Origin: Roseicyclus persicicus
GTDB taxonomy: Bacteria > Pseudomonadota > Alphaproteobacteria > Rhodobacterales > Rhodobacteraceae
DNA: 64,000 bases
Reading direction: 5' to 3'
Assembly (NCBI RefSeq): GCF_012395815.1
Contig: NZ_JAAZQQ010000001.1
Location: forward strand, 620,001-684,000
A program made the position numbers and the translations under genes. Below, piece by piece: positions 7,367 to 14,586 of the stretch. The stretch's first letter is position 1; every line of letters begins with the position of its first letter. The notes below the pieces were generated by a model. That model was not told where the DNA came from. It worked only from the letters and a program-made list of their open reading frames with translations, and searched no databases.

Positions 7367-8753
7367 CGGCTTCACCATCCTCGACGCCATGACCGACCCG
7401 GCGCTGTTCGGCGACCAGTTCGGCGGGCCGTCCTTCGCGGGCTGGCGCGCCCTCCTGGCGGCCTTCTATGGCCTCGACCTGACCGACGAGGACCGGGCGC
7501 TGGTGGCGTCCATCACCGGGCGCGAGGAGGCGACACCGGACACCCTGCGCGAGCTGTGGCTGGCTGTGGGCCGGCGGGGCGGCAAGAGCAACGTGTCGGC
7601 GCTGGTTGCGGGCTTCGAGGCGGCCTTCCGCGATCACCGGGACCGGCTGTCACCGGGCGAGTGGGCCACTGTCCTCCTGATCGCGGCCGACCGGGCGCAG
7701 GCCCGCACCCTGATGCGCTACGTCCGGGGCCTGTTCGAGAACCCCATGCTGCGCCGCATGGTGGTGCGGGAGACCGAGACCGGGCTGGAGCTGTCCAACC
7801 GCTGCGCCATCGAGATCGGTACGGCGAGCTTCCGGTCGGTCCGCGGCTACACGCTGGCGGCCGTGGTCTGCGACGAGATAGCCTTCTGGCAGGTCGAGGG
7901 GGCCTCGCCTGATGCCGAGATCATCGCGGCTCTTCGTCCTGCCCTAGCGACGCTGGACGGGCGGCTGGTGGCCCTGTCCTCGCCCTACGCGCGGCGGGGC
8001 ATGCTGTGGGAGACCTACCGCCGGCACTTTGGGGGCGAGAGCGGGCGTGTGCTGGTCGCGCAGGCGCCATCGCGGACGATGAACCCGACGCTGCCCGAGC
8101 GGGTGATCGAGGAGGCCATGCGGGAGGACCCGGCGCGGGCCAAGGCCGAGTACCTGGCCGAGTTCCGCACCGACATCGCGTCGCTGATCGCGCCCGAGCT
8201 GATCGAGCAGGCGACGCGGCCGAAGCCGCTGGAGCTGCCCCCGGTGCGGGGCGAGCGGTACGTCGCCTTCGTGGACCCTGCGGGCGGTGGCGCGGACGAG
8301 TTCACGCTGTCGATCGCGCACCGGGAGGGCGACGCGGTGGTGGTGGACCTGGTACGGGGCGCCCATGGGAGCCCGGCGCAGATCGTGGAGGAATATTCGT
8401 CGCTCCTGAAGCGGTACGAGCTGCGCGAGGTGACGGGGGACCGGTACGCAGGCCGCTGGCCGCGCGACGAGTTCCTGCGCTGGGGCATCCGGTACGAGGT
8501 CAGCGAGCTGGACCGGTCGGCGCTGTACCTGGAGCTCCTGGCGGCGATGAATTCGGGGCGGGTCGAGCTGCCCCCTTGTCCGCGGCTGGCGCGGCAGTTG
8601 CAGGCGCTGGAGCGCCGCACGGGCCGCAGTGGGCGGGACATGGTGGATCACCCGCCGGGCGGTCACGACGACCGGGCGAACGCGCTTGCCGGTGTGGCGG
8701 CGCTGGTGACGGCACCGCGGCACTTCTGCCGGGTGGCCGAATTGAGGCTGTAG
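7359..8753 (+). CDS. Phage terminase large subunit
   Basis: ATP-driven DNA-packaging motor and nuclease, 464 aa. The ATPase domain has Walker A GRRGGKS (71-77), Walker B AVVCDE (168-173) and a coupling motif VALSSPY (204-210). The C-terminal RNase H-like nuclease shows the expected acidic residues: Asp306 in FVDPAGGG, Asp361 in TGDRYAG and Asp437/438 in HDDRANAL. Full length and undamaged. It is followed by scaffold and capsid genes with no portal gene, which is unusual because the portal normally sits directly after the large terminase. Confidence 0.93.
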   Translation: MADGFTILDAMTDPALFGDQFGGPSFAGWRALLAAFYGLDLTDEDRALVASITGREEATPDTLRELWLAVGRRGGKSNVSALVAGFEAAFRDHRDRLSPGEWATVLLIAADRAQARTLMRYVRGLFENPMLRRMVVRETETGLELSNRCAIEIGTASFRSVRGYTLAAVVCDEIAFWQVEGASPDAEIIAALRPALATLDGRLVALSSPYARRGMLWETYRRHFGGESGRVLVAQAPSRTMNPTLPERVIEEAMREDPARAKAEYLAEFRTDIASLIAPELIEQATRPKPLELPPVRGERYVAFVDPAGGGADEFTLSIAHREGDAVVVDLVRGAHGSPAQIVEEYSSLLKRYELREVTGDRYAGRWPRDEFLRWGIRYEVSELDRSALYLELLAAMNSGRVELPPCPRLARQLQALERRTGRSGRDMVDHPPGGHDDRANALAGVAALVTAPRHFCRVAELRL

Positions 8754-8771
8754 CGATGAAAGGACAGCAGG

Positions 8772-9296
8772 ATGGCTGACGACGACGACAAGGACGGGCT
8801 GGAGCCCAGCGGTCTTGTGGCGAAGAACAAGGAGCTCCTGGCCGAGGTGAAGGGCCTCAAGGCTCGCGTAAAGGAGCTGGAGGAGGAGCTGGGCAAGGCC
8901 GCCGGCCGCGCCGAGGTGGCCGAGGCCGAGGTGCGGCGGATCACGCTGGACGAGCCGGTGGAGGCCGTGCTGGGCGACCTGTTCGCGGTGAAGCTGAAGT
9001 ACGTGATGCCCGACCTGCGCGAGCACTTCGACTTCCGGCTTGAGGACGGCGCCGTGCGCTTCGTGACCGCCGAGGGCGAGCCGGTGAAGATCGAGGAGGC
9101 CGGCGGCAAGCGTGACGCGCAGTTCACGGCCTCCGATGTGCGCCGGGCGCTGGAGGCCCATGGCGGCTTCGACCAGGTGCTGGTTTCCGAGTTCAAGGGC
9201 GGCTCCGGGAAGCCTCCGGGGTCCAACTCCGGCGGCATCCGAGTTCCCCCAAAGGACCGGCAGGCGAAGGTTGAACCGCGATTCGGCCTGCGGTAG
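8772..9296 (+). CDS. Probable capsid scaffolding protein
   Basis: A 174-aa acidic protein lying between terminase and major capsid genes. Residues about 15-60 form a strong coiled coil (LLAEVKGLKARVKELEEEL, then A/E-rich heptads). A globular middle follows and the tail is basic and disordered (KPPGSNSGG to the end). Coiled-coil plus basic tail, and location immediately before the coat gene, are typical of scaffolding proteins that guide procapsid assembly. I do not recognise a named family, so the function is inferred. The 130 bp after it contain only the capsid leader. Confidence 0.6.
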   Translation: MADDDDKDGLEPSGLVAKNKELLAEVKGLKARVKELEEELGKAAGRAEVAEAEVRRITLDEPVEAVLGDLFAVKLKYVMPDLREHFDFRLEDGAVRFVTAEGEPVKIEEAGGKRDAQFTASDVRRALEAHGGFDQVLVSEFKGGSGKPPGSNSGGIRVPPKDRQAKVEPRFGLR

Positions 9297-9426
9297 ACTG
9301 CAACCAGCGCGTGGCGGCATGGCCCGAGGTCAGCCGCCCGCGCGTCCCCAGCGGCCGAGCCGCACCGACAGCGCCTCAGAGGGGCGCGGCGTCTTTCCCC
9401 GAAATCGAGAGACATGAGGTGCAGCT

Positions 9427-10425
9427 ATGGCTGTCGTCCAACTCGCGGACGTGATCGTCCCTACCGTATTCACCGACTACGTGGTGCAGAACACCATGGA
9501 GACCAGCGCTCTGGTGCAGGCCGGCATCGTGGCGCGAAACGCGGCGATGGAGCAGCAGCTCCAGGCCGGTGCGGACTCCTTCGCCGTTCCCTTCTGGAAC
9601 GACATCGCCGACGACGAGGCGAACATCACCAACGACAACCCGGCCTCGACCGCGACCCCGCGCAAGATCGGGACCGGCAAGCAGGTGGTCCGCAAGAGCT
9701 TCCTGCATAATTCCTGGTCCGCGATGAACCTGGCGAGCGAGCTTGCCGGCGCCAACGCGCTCCAGCGCATCCAGGACCGCGCGGCGGCCTACTGGACGCG
9801 GCAGCTCCAGCGCCGGCTGATCTCGTCGCTCAACGGCATCCTGGCCGACAACGTGGCGAACGACAGCGGTGACATGGTGGTGGACATCTCCGGCGAGACC
9901 GGGGCCGCGGCCGTGTTCTCGGCGTCTGCGGTGATCGACGCCGCCGCGACCATGGGCGACCAGATGGGCGCCGTCTCGGGCATCGCCATGCACTCGGACG
10001 TCTACACGCTGGCGCTGAAGAACGACATGATCGAGACCATCCCGGACAGTCAGGGCGGCATGATCCGCACCTTCCGCGGGATGGCTGTGATCGTGGACGA
10101 CCTTCTGCCCGTGTCGAGCGGCGACTACACGACCGTCCTGTTCGGGCCGGGGGCCGTGGGCTGGGGTCTGACCGCGCCGCGCATCGCGCAGGGCACCGAG
10201 GTGGAGAACCTGCCCGGCGCCGGCAACGGTGGCGGCCAGCAGATCCTGCACTCGCGCATCAACATGGCGATGCACCCGGCGGGCTTTCAGTGGCTCGAGG
10301 GGTCGGTCGCGGGCGAGAGCCCGACCATCGCCGAGCTGGCCCTGGCGGCCAACTGGAACCGCGTGGTGGAGCGCAAGGCCGTGGGCCTCGCCTTCCTGAT
10401 CGCCCGGGTCGAGGCGGCCGCCTGA
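9427..10425 (+). CDS. Phage major capsid protein
   Basis: A 332-aa coat protein. The start (VQLADVIVPTVFTDYVVQN), the following SFAVPFWNDI stretch and the long central helix are typical of a coat family found in many siphophages (P22/HK97-like fold). No protease domain or cleavable delta region is obvious, in keeping with assembly on a separate scaffold. ATG at 9427 is preceded by GAGGTG. The stop codon overlaps the next ATG. It does not look like the capsid protein of the Rhodobacter gene-transfer agent. The protein is complete and uninterrupted. Confidence 0.88.
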   Translation: MAVVQLADVIVPTVFTDYVVQNTMETSALVQAGIVARNAAMEQQLQAGADSFAVPFWNDIADDEANITNDNPASTATPRKIGTGKQVVRKSFLHNSWSAMNLASELAGANALQRIQDRAAAYWTRQLQRRLISSLNGILADNVANDSGDMVVDISGETGAAAVFSASAVIDAAATMGDQMGAVSGIAMHSDVYTLALKNDMIETIPDSQGGMIRTFRGMAVIVDDLLPVSSGDYTTVLFGPGAVGWGLTAPRIAQGTEVENLPGAGNGGGQQILHSRINMAMHPAGFQWLEGSVAGESPTIAELALAANWNRVVERKAVGLAFLIARVEAAA

Positions 10426-10691
10426 TGACCCGTGATCCATTCGATGATCGCCGGTCGGGTCTGAACGACCCGGCCGAGGGCCTGATCCAGGTCACGCCCT
10501 CCGACACGACGGATCTCGGCGTCATCTGCCGGGGCCTCTACGTGGGCAACGCTGGCGACGTGGCGGTGCGGGCCTCCGACAACACCGAGGGGGTTTTCGA
10601 GAACGTGGCGGCAGGGACTTTCCTGCCGGTGCGCGCCCGCCGCGTGCTGGAGACCGGGACGACCGCGACCGGCATCCTCGGGCTGTACTGA
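10425..10691 (+). CDS. Spike base protein, RCAP_Rcc01079-like
   Basis: An 88-aa protein whose pattern is that of the head-spike base of the Rhodobacter capsulatus gene-transfer agent: ITPSD-like VTPSDTTDL near residue 25, GLYVGNAGDVAVRA in the middle, AAGTFLPVRARRVL and then TTATGILGLY at the end. In the GTA this protein anchors spikes on the capsid. It follows the capsid gene here with overlapping stop and start codons, which supports a head-surface role. Identification is from remembered family pattern, not a search. Confidence 0.7.
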   Translation: MTRDPFDDRRSGLNDPAEGLIQVTPSDTTDLGVICRGLYVGNAGDVAVRASDNTEGVFENVAAGTFLPVRARRVLETGTTATGILGLY

Positions 10692-10966
10692 TGGCCCGGG
10701 GCGCCGAGATCGCCGGGTTGGAGGTCCGGGACATCGAGCTGTACCAGCCGCCGCAGGTGGTGGACAGCTTCGAGGTCCTGGCCTCCTTCACCCTGCGGAT
10801 CTGGCCCTTCAAGATGCGCGGCTGCGAGCTGGCGCGGGCTGAGAACGGCAAGATCGTCCCATGGCTTCCCGAGGACGTGTTCCTCCTCAAGGCCAAGGTG
10901 CGCGACGTGCTGACCCACGAAATCCTCGCGCGCTTCCGCGACGCGGGCCACGACCTCAAGGAATAG
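10691..10966 (+). CDS. Small phage structural-region protein, unknown function
   Basis: A 91-aa protein whose ATG shares a base with the preceding stop codon. The core FTLRIWPFKMRGCELARAE, then a lysine- and proline-containing turn and VFLLKAKVRDVLTHEI, suggests a small beta-barrel plus helix. Similar short proteins with a GC-E-L-x-R motif occur in phages near capsid genes, but I know no assigned function. By position it might be a head-completion or connector protein. There is no signal sequence or membrane segment. Confidence 0.6.
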   Translation: MARGAEIAGLEVRDIELYQPPQVVDSFEVLASFTLRIWPFKMRGCELARAENGKIVPWLPEDVFLLKAKVRDVLTHEILARFRDAGHDLKE

Positions 10967-10970
10967 GCCG

Positions 10971-12452
10971 ATGGTCGATATCGCAACGCTCGCCATCGCG
11001 GTGGACAGCACGCGGCTGCGGCAGGGCACCCGGGACCTTGACCGCATGGGCGACCAGGCAACGGCCACGGGCGCGCAGGTCGCGCGCTCGGCGGCGCAGA
11101 TGACCAACGGCTTCAACACGACCGCCCGTGCGGCCCAGGGCATGGGCGGGGCAGGTCTGCGCAACACCATGATGCAGCTCTCCCAGGTCGCCCAGCAGGC
11201 CAGCGCGACCGGCCGGCCGCTCCAGGCGCTGGCGATCCAGCTTCCCGACCTGACGCTCGCCTTCGGGCCCCTGGGCATTGCGCTGGGCGCGGCGGCGGGC
11301 GCCTTCCTGCCCTTCATCGCCAACGCGCTCCGGGCCGAGGATGTGACAGGCGACCTGATCGCTGAGCTCACGCAGATGCCGGGCGGGCTAAGTGCCATGC
11401 GGGCGAGCATCGCCGAGCTGTCCGATCTCCAGGACGCCTACACGCAAGCCATTCACGCCAGCGGCGGCGCCTCGACCGGGCTGGCCGCCCGCGTGGTTGC
11501 CAACTCCCGGACCGAGTTCGAGGCCCGGCGCGAGGTGCTGGAGGTTGAGATGCAGCTCCTGCGCATCCGGGGCGAGGAGCAGCGCATGCAGCTCCAGAAC
11601 CTCCAGGACCAGCAGCGAATGCAAATCGGCAACCGGATGGAGCAGATCGAGTTGTTCCGAGGTCAGGAGCGAGATGGGTACTGGTCCCCGATCGGGGCGC
11701 CGAACATGGGGCTTGGGACCGAGCTGCACGGGTCCGCGGTGGACCGCATGCACGTCCTGGCGATGCAGCGGCTCAGGGCCGAGCTGTCCCTCACGGAGCT
11801 GGCGCTGGAAGAGGCCGACGCGGCGCTGGAGGCGAGCTTCCTCGGGCCGGGTGAGGCCGGCGACCTGCCGGGCACAGGGGGCGGCCGTGCGCGCGCCGCG
11901 CAACTCGCCGACGAGGTGGAGCAACTGACCGAGGCGATGGAGTTCCTGGAGGCCCAGCAGCAGACGATGCAGGACGGCTTCCTGGACGCCATCGTGGCGG
12001 GCGAGGACCTGACCGAGGTATTCCAGCGGCTGGCGGCCACCATCGCCCGCGCGGCGCTGGAGGCAGCCTTGTTCGGCGACGGTCCCCTCGCCGGGCCCCA
12101 GATGGGCGGCGGGCTCCTCGGGCCGCTGTTCTCCAGCATCTTCGGCGGCTTCCGCGCAGGCGGCGGCCCCGTGTCCTCTGGTCATGCCTACATGGTGGGC
12201 GAGAACGGCCCGGAGCTGTTCGCTCCGCACGCCCCTGGCACGGTGGTGCCTGACGTCGGCGGGAACAGCGGCCCCGGCGTCACGGTGAACGTCATCAACA
12301 ACTCGGGCGAGCAGGTCGAGACGCGGGAAAGCCGCGGCCCCGATGGCCAGCGCCTCATCGAGGTCGCAGTGGGCCGCGCTATCGCCTCGGGCAGGTTCGA
12401 CCGCGCGCTCGGCTCCCGCTACGGCAGCAAGCCCCAAGGAACGCGCCGCTAG
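10971..12452 (+). CDS. Tail tape-measure-like protein
   Basis: A 493-aa protein. The start VDIATLAIAVDSTRLRQGTR and following coils, the hydrophobic segment at about 90-115 (LGIALGAAAGAFLPFIANAL), the long coiled regions and the C-terminal GGPVSSGHAYMVGENGPELF motif are all hallmarks of tape-measure proteins, which set tail length and help DNA entry. It is short for this family; at about 1.5 angstrom per residue it would specify a tail near 74 nm. No tail tube, chaperone or baseplate genes accompany it. The stop codon interlocks with that of the convergent gene (CTAG at 12449-12452). Confidence 0.8.
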   Translation: MVDIATLAIAVDSTRLRQGTRDLDRMGDQATATGAQVARSAAQMTNGFNTTARAAQGMGGAGLRNTMMQLSQVAQQASATGRPLQALAIQLPDLTLAFGPLGIALGAAAGAFLPFIANALRAEDVTGDLIAELTQMPGGLSAMRASIAELSDLQDAYTQAIHASGGASTGLAARVVANSRTEFEARREVLEVEMQLLRIRGEEQRMQLQNLQDQQRMQIGNRMEQIELFRGQERDGYWSPIGAPNMGLGTELHGSAVDRMHVLAMQRLRAELSLTELALEEADAALEASFLGPGEAGDLPGTGGGRARAAQLADEVEQLTEAMEFLEAQQQTMQDGFLDAIVAGEDLTEVFQRLAATIARAALEAALFGDGPLAGPQMGGGLLGPLFSSIFGGFRAGGGPVSSGHAYMVGENGPELFAPHAPGTVVPDVGGNSGPGVTVNVINNSGEQVETRESRGPDGQRLIEVAVGRAIASGRFDRALGSRYGSKPQGTRR

Positions 12453-12697
12453 GCCGCCAAGCTCTCGATCTCTGCCTCGCACACATACTCATGGGTCAGC
12501 CGGATCACGTCTTCGACACTCAGGCTATAAGGTACCGGCGACATGCCATCCGCCTCGATCCACGACCCGACGACTTCATTGAAGACGAGGATCGCGTAAC
12601 CCTCTCCACGCTTTACGAGCTTGAAGCCGATCTTGGCTAGCCGTTTCTGCATGCGCTTGGCGAGACGTTCTTCGGTGGGGGTCTTAAAGCTCTTCAT
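12449..12697 (-). CDS. Small basic hypothetical protein, 82 aa
   Basis: The start at 12697 is chosen because AAAGGG lies about 10 bases before this ATG and the longer frame upstream looks non-coding. The N-terminus is strongly basic (TEERLAKRMQKRLAKIGFKL), followed by a beta-rich half that seems to hold a short conserved domain (GEGYAILVFNEVVGSWIEAD). I do not recognise it by name; similar small proteins occur in rhizobial and rhodobacteral elements. The 178 bp between this gene and the repressor hold no gene that I can see. Confidence 0.65.
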   Translation of the reverse strand: MKSFKTPTEERLAKRMQKRLAKIGFKLVKRGEGYAILVFNEVVGSWIEADGMSPVPYSLSVEDVIRLTHEYVCEAEIESLAA

Positions 12698-12875
12698 GGG
12701 ACATACCCTTTCAATGCGCTGATGCGCTGTTTCAGTGGATATGCGCCTTACCGCGGAGCCTTGCCCTGCTACCCCTTGGCTGTGCCATCTGCGGCGATGG
12801 CGTTGGGGCAGGACTATAGGATGTAGCGGCCGACACCCGCCGCTCCCTGAAACCTGGCACGTCAAATGGGCCGCG

Positions 12876-13109
12876 TCAAGGATCGAGCTTCCTGAGCCTC
12901 ACGCCGGGGCCGCCCCCGTTCTCGGGGATGAACTCGACACCGGCCTCGACCAGGGCGCGCTCGATGGTCGCGTGCGCGTATCCAGGTCCGGTGGCTTCCG
13001 TCTCCGCGCGCGTGACGGTGTTCCGGTGGACGCCAGCATGCTCGGCGAGGTCGCGCACCGACCAGTTGAGGAGCGCACGCGCCGCCCGAATTTGTGCACT
13101 TGTCACCAT
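12876..13109 (-). CDS. XRE/cI-type helix-turn-helix repressor
   Basis: A 77-aa DNA-binding protein. The HTH is plain: IRAARALLNWSVRDLAEHAG then VHRNTVTRAETEATGPG, ending in the VEFIPENGGGPGVRL wing common in small alphaproteobacterial XRE proteins. It is transcribed against the rest of the element and faces a rightward gene across a 51-bp gap. A 19-bp repeat pair, one copy of which covers its own start codon, suits autoregulation. It is the natural candidate for the element's repressor. The start could also be an in-frame ATG 12 codons upstream. Confidence 0.85.
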   Translation of the reverse strand: MVTSAQIRAARALLNWSVRDLAEHAGVHRNTVTRAETEATGPGYAHATIERALVEAGVEFIPENGGGPGVRLRKLDP

Positions 13110-13143
13110 TCTCTGCCCCTGATATTGTGCCTGTGTCACCATT
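13092..13143. promoter_or_regulatory. Operator-like direct repeat between divergent genes
   Basis: TTGTGC-N3-TGTCACCATT occurs at 13092-13110 and 13125-13143, 33 bp apart (three helical turns). The first copy covers the repressor start codon. This suits cooperative binding by the neighbouring XRE protein. Confidence 0.55.
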
Positions 13144-13160
13144 ACCCCCATGAGGAGACC

Positions 13161-13535
13161 ATGACAATGACCGTCGAAAAGCTTTCGCTGCACCAGCGCC
13201 GCAACTTCGAAAATACCGAGGACGCCATCAACCGCCTGCGTGGGGTTTTGACCGCGATCGACGCGCTGTCGCAGGACACCAACGCGCTTTCGCATTGCGC
13301 CGAGAGCGACGCGATCCTGGTGCTGGTCGGGATCTCTCAGGACCTTCTCGCGGTGGTGCAGCGCAGGCATGCGCAGGAGTGGGTCGGGCTCGGCGGGCAC
13401 TCCGATATCCTGACCGAGGCCGAGGAGGCCGAGGCGCTCGGCAAAGATGCGGTGGCGGCCGATCTCGATCTGGCGGCGAAGGCGGCGCAGCTCATGGCCG
13501 ACAGCATCAGCAGGTCGTCCAGCGCACCCGCCTGA
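13161..13535 (+). CDS. Hypothetical element protein, 124 aa, divergent from the repressor
   Basis: The start at 13161 follows GAGGAG at a good distance. The protein is all-helical, acidic towards the C-terminus, with no signal or membrane segment. The first half (HQRRNFENTEDAINRLRGVL, ALSHCAESDAILVLVGISQD) resembles small helical bundle proteins seen in phages, but I cannot name a family. Being the first rightward gene facing the repressor, it would be the gene controlled from the repeat pair at 13092-13143; a lysogeny-switch or cargo role is possible. Confidence 0.7.
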   Translation: MTMTVEKLSLHQRRNFENTEDAINRLRGVLTAIDALSQDTNALSHCAESDAILVLVGISQDLLAVVQRRHAQEWVGLGGHSDILTEAEEAEALGKDAVAADLDLAAKAAQLMADSISRSSSAPA

Positions 13536-13538
13536 GCG

Positions 13539-13555
13539 GCTTACTTTCCGCTTAC
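13539..13555 (+). promoter_or_regulatory. Paired GCTTAC motif, right copy
   Basis: Two GCTTAC hexamers 11 bp apart begin 3 bp after the 124-aa gene and 60 bp inside the right attachment repeat. This mirrors the pair near the left end and suggests a binding site used at both element ends. Confidence 0.5.
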
Positions 13556-13564
13556 TAACGACAA

Positions 13565-13593
13565 GGGCGCCTCTCGGGGCGCCCTCTGTTTTT
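13565..13593 (+). terminator. Rho-independent terminator at the right end of the element
   Basis: A perfect 7-bp stem GGGCGCC / GGCGCCC with a 6-nt loop is followed by TCTGTTTTT. It lies between the last element gene and the attachment site, and would stop rightward element transcription from running antisense through tRNA-Cys. Confidence 0.85.
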
Positions 13594-13614
13594 CGTCTAA
13601 GTGCTTGAAAAGAT

Positions 13615-13663
13615 TTGGAGGCGAGTACCGGAATCGAACCGGTGTGCACGGATTTGCAATCCG
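13615..13663. repeat. Right attachment-site repeat within tRNA-Cys
   Basis: Identical over 49 bp to 2583-2631. It covers the tRNA-Cys sequence from the 5' side of the anticodon stem to one base past the CCA end, the usual crossover region for tRNA-targeting integrases. The copy here keeps the tRNA gene whole. Confidence 0.93.
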
Positions 13664-13689
13664 CTGCGTAACCACTCCGCCAACTCGCC
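13616..13689 (-). tRNA. tRNA-Cys (GCA)
   Basis: A 74-nt cloverleaf on the minus strand. The acceptor stem GGCGAGT pairs with ACTCGCC, the discriminator is U and CCA is encoded. The anticodon loop reads TTGCAAA, giving anticodon GCA, and the T loop is TTCGATT. The gene is intact because the element supplies an identical 3' half. Confidence 0.97.
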
Positions 13690-13842
13690 GTCGCCGGGAT
13701 ACCGTGTCAGGTATCGCAACGGGGCGCCCCGCGCAAGGCGCGAAAGGGGGCAAACGTCGCAGAGACGCAGCCGCCCGTTGCGCGATCCCGCGGGCTGTGC
13801 CAAGACTTCGACAGCTCAACTAGACGAATTGGTTCAGTTCCC

Positions 13843-14496
13843 ATGGCAGACTTCGCCGCCCGTCGCCGCACCATGGTCGACACCCAGATCCGTCCCTCGG
13901 ACGTCACCAGCTTTCCGATCCTCGACGCCATGCTCAGCGTCCCGCGCGAGGCCTTCGTGCCCGGCGGGATGCGCGATCTGGCCTATGTCGGCGGCCCGGT
14001 GCCGCTGTCGGCCGGGCGTCAGCTGATGGAGCCCCGCACCATCGCCAAGATGCTCGCCGCGCTGAAGGTGACGCCGTCCGACCTCGTGCTCGAGATCGCG
14101 CCCGGCATGGGCTACACCACCGCGCTGCTGGCGCGCATGGCCGAGGCCGTGGTCGCCGTGGAGGAGGACGAGGGCCTGGCCCGCGAGGCCGAGGCCGCGC
14201 TGTCGGCCCACGACATCCACAACGCCGCCGTGCTGACCGGCCCGATGGCCGCGGGCAGCCCCCGCAACGGCCCCTACGACGCCATCGTCGTCTTCGCCGG
14301 CGTCGAGGAGATCCCCCCGGCGCTGATCGACCAGCTCAAGGAGGGCGGGCGCATCGCGGCGGTCTTCATGCAGGGCGCGCTGGGCGAGATGCGGCTGGGC
14401 CACAAGGTGCACGGCGCGGTGTCGTGGCGGATGGAGTTCAACGCGACGGCCCCGGTTCTGCCGGGCTTTGCGCGGGTGCCCGGCTTCGTGTTCTGA
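13843..14496 (+). CDS. Protein-L-isoaspartate O-methyltransferase family protein
   Basis: A SAM-dependent methyltransferase of the Pcm family, 217 aa, cytoplasmic. The N-terminus RRRTMVDTQIRPSDVTS is typical of the alphaproteobacterial branch found next to tolC. The SAM-binding motif I is VLEIAPGMGYTTALLA, where Pcm proper has E-I-G-T-G-S-G-Y; the altered glycine loop means the activity may differ from classic isoaspartate repair. Motif II is YDAIVVFAGVEEIP. The gene is co-oriented with tolC 90 bp downstream, a conserved pairing in Rhodobacterales, and begins about 150 bp beyond the tRNA. Confidence 0.85.
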   Translation: MADFAARRRTMVDTQIRPSDVTSFPILDAMLSVPREAFVPGGMRDLAYVGGPVPLSAGRQLMEPRTIAKMLAALKVTPSDLVLEIAPGMGYTTALLARMAEAVVAVEEDEGLAREAEAALSAHDIHNAAVLTGPMAAGSPRNGPYDAIVVFAGVEEIPPALIDQLKEGGRIAAVFMQGALGEMRLGHKVHGAVSWRMEFNATAPVLPGFARVPGFVF

Positions 14497-14586
14497 CCGG
14501 GCCGCCGCGCCGGGGCGCCCGGGCAGGCAGGGCGCACCGATACGTGACGAACAGGGCGGCAGGCCCGACAGGTATGAGGTGACGCG

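Larger units (their letters stand above)
2583..13663. mobile_element. Integrated phage-satellite-like element or reduced prophage in tRNA-Cys
   Basis: An 11.1-kb block bounded by exact 49-bp direct repeats, the right copy lying inside an intact tRNA-Cys gene. It holds a tyrosine integrase just inside the left end, an excisionase-like HTH protein, a Spo11-like protein, a replication-type HTH protein with iteron-like repeats, small and large terminase, scaffold, major capsid, spike base and tape-measure-like genes, and a leftward repressor near the right end. I find no portal, prohead protease, connector, tail tube, baseplate, receptor-binding or lysis gene. Size and content fit a phage satellite that brings its own head and packaging genes; a prophage that lost its middle is the main alternative. 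Confidence 0.85.

Noticed and set aside
7359-12452. A Rhodobacter gene-transfer-agent cluster
   Set aside because: Only the spike base resembles a GTA protein; the coat and terminase differ, GTA portal, protease and tail genes are missing, and GTAs have no integrase or attachment repeats.
12698-12875. N-terminal extension of the 82-aa protein to 138 aa
   Set aside because: The extension is Cys/His/Arg-rich with no conserved look, and a good ribosome-binding site lies before the internal ATG at 12697.
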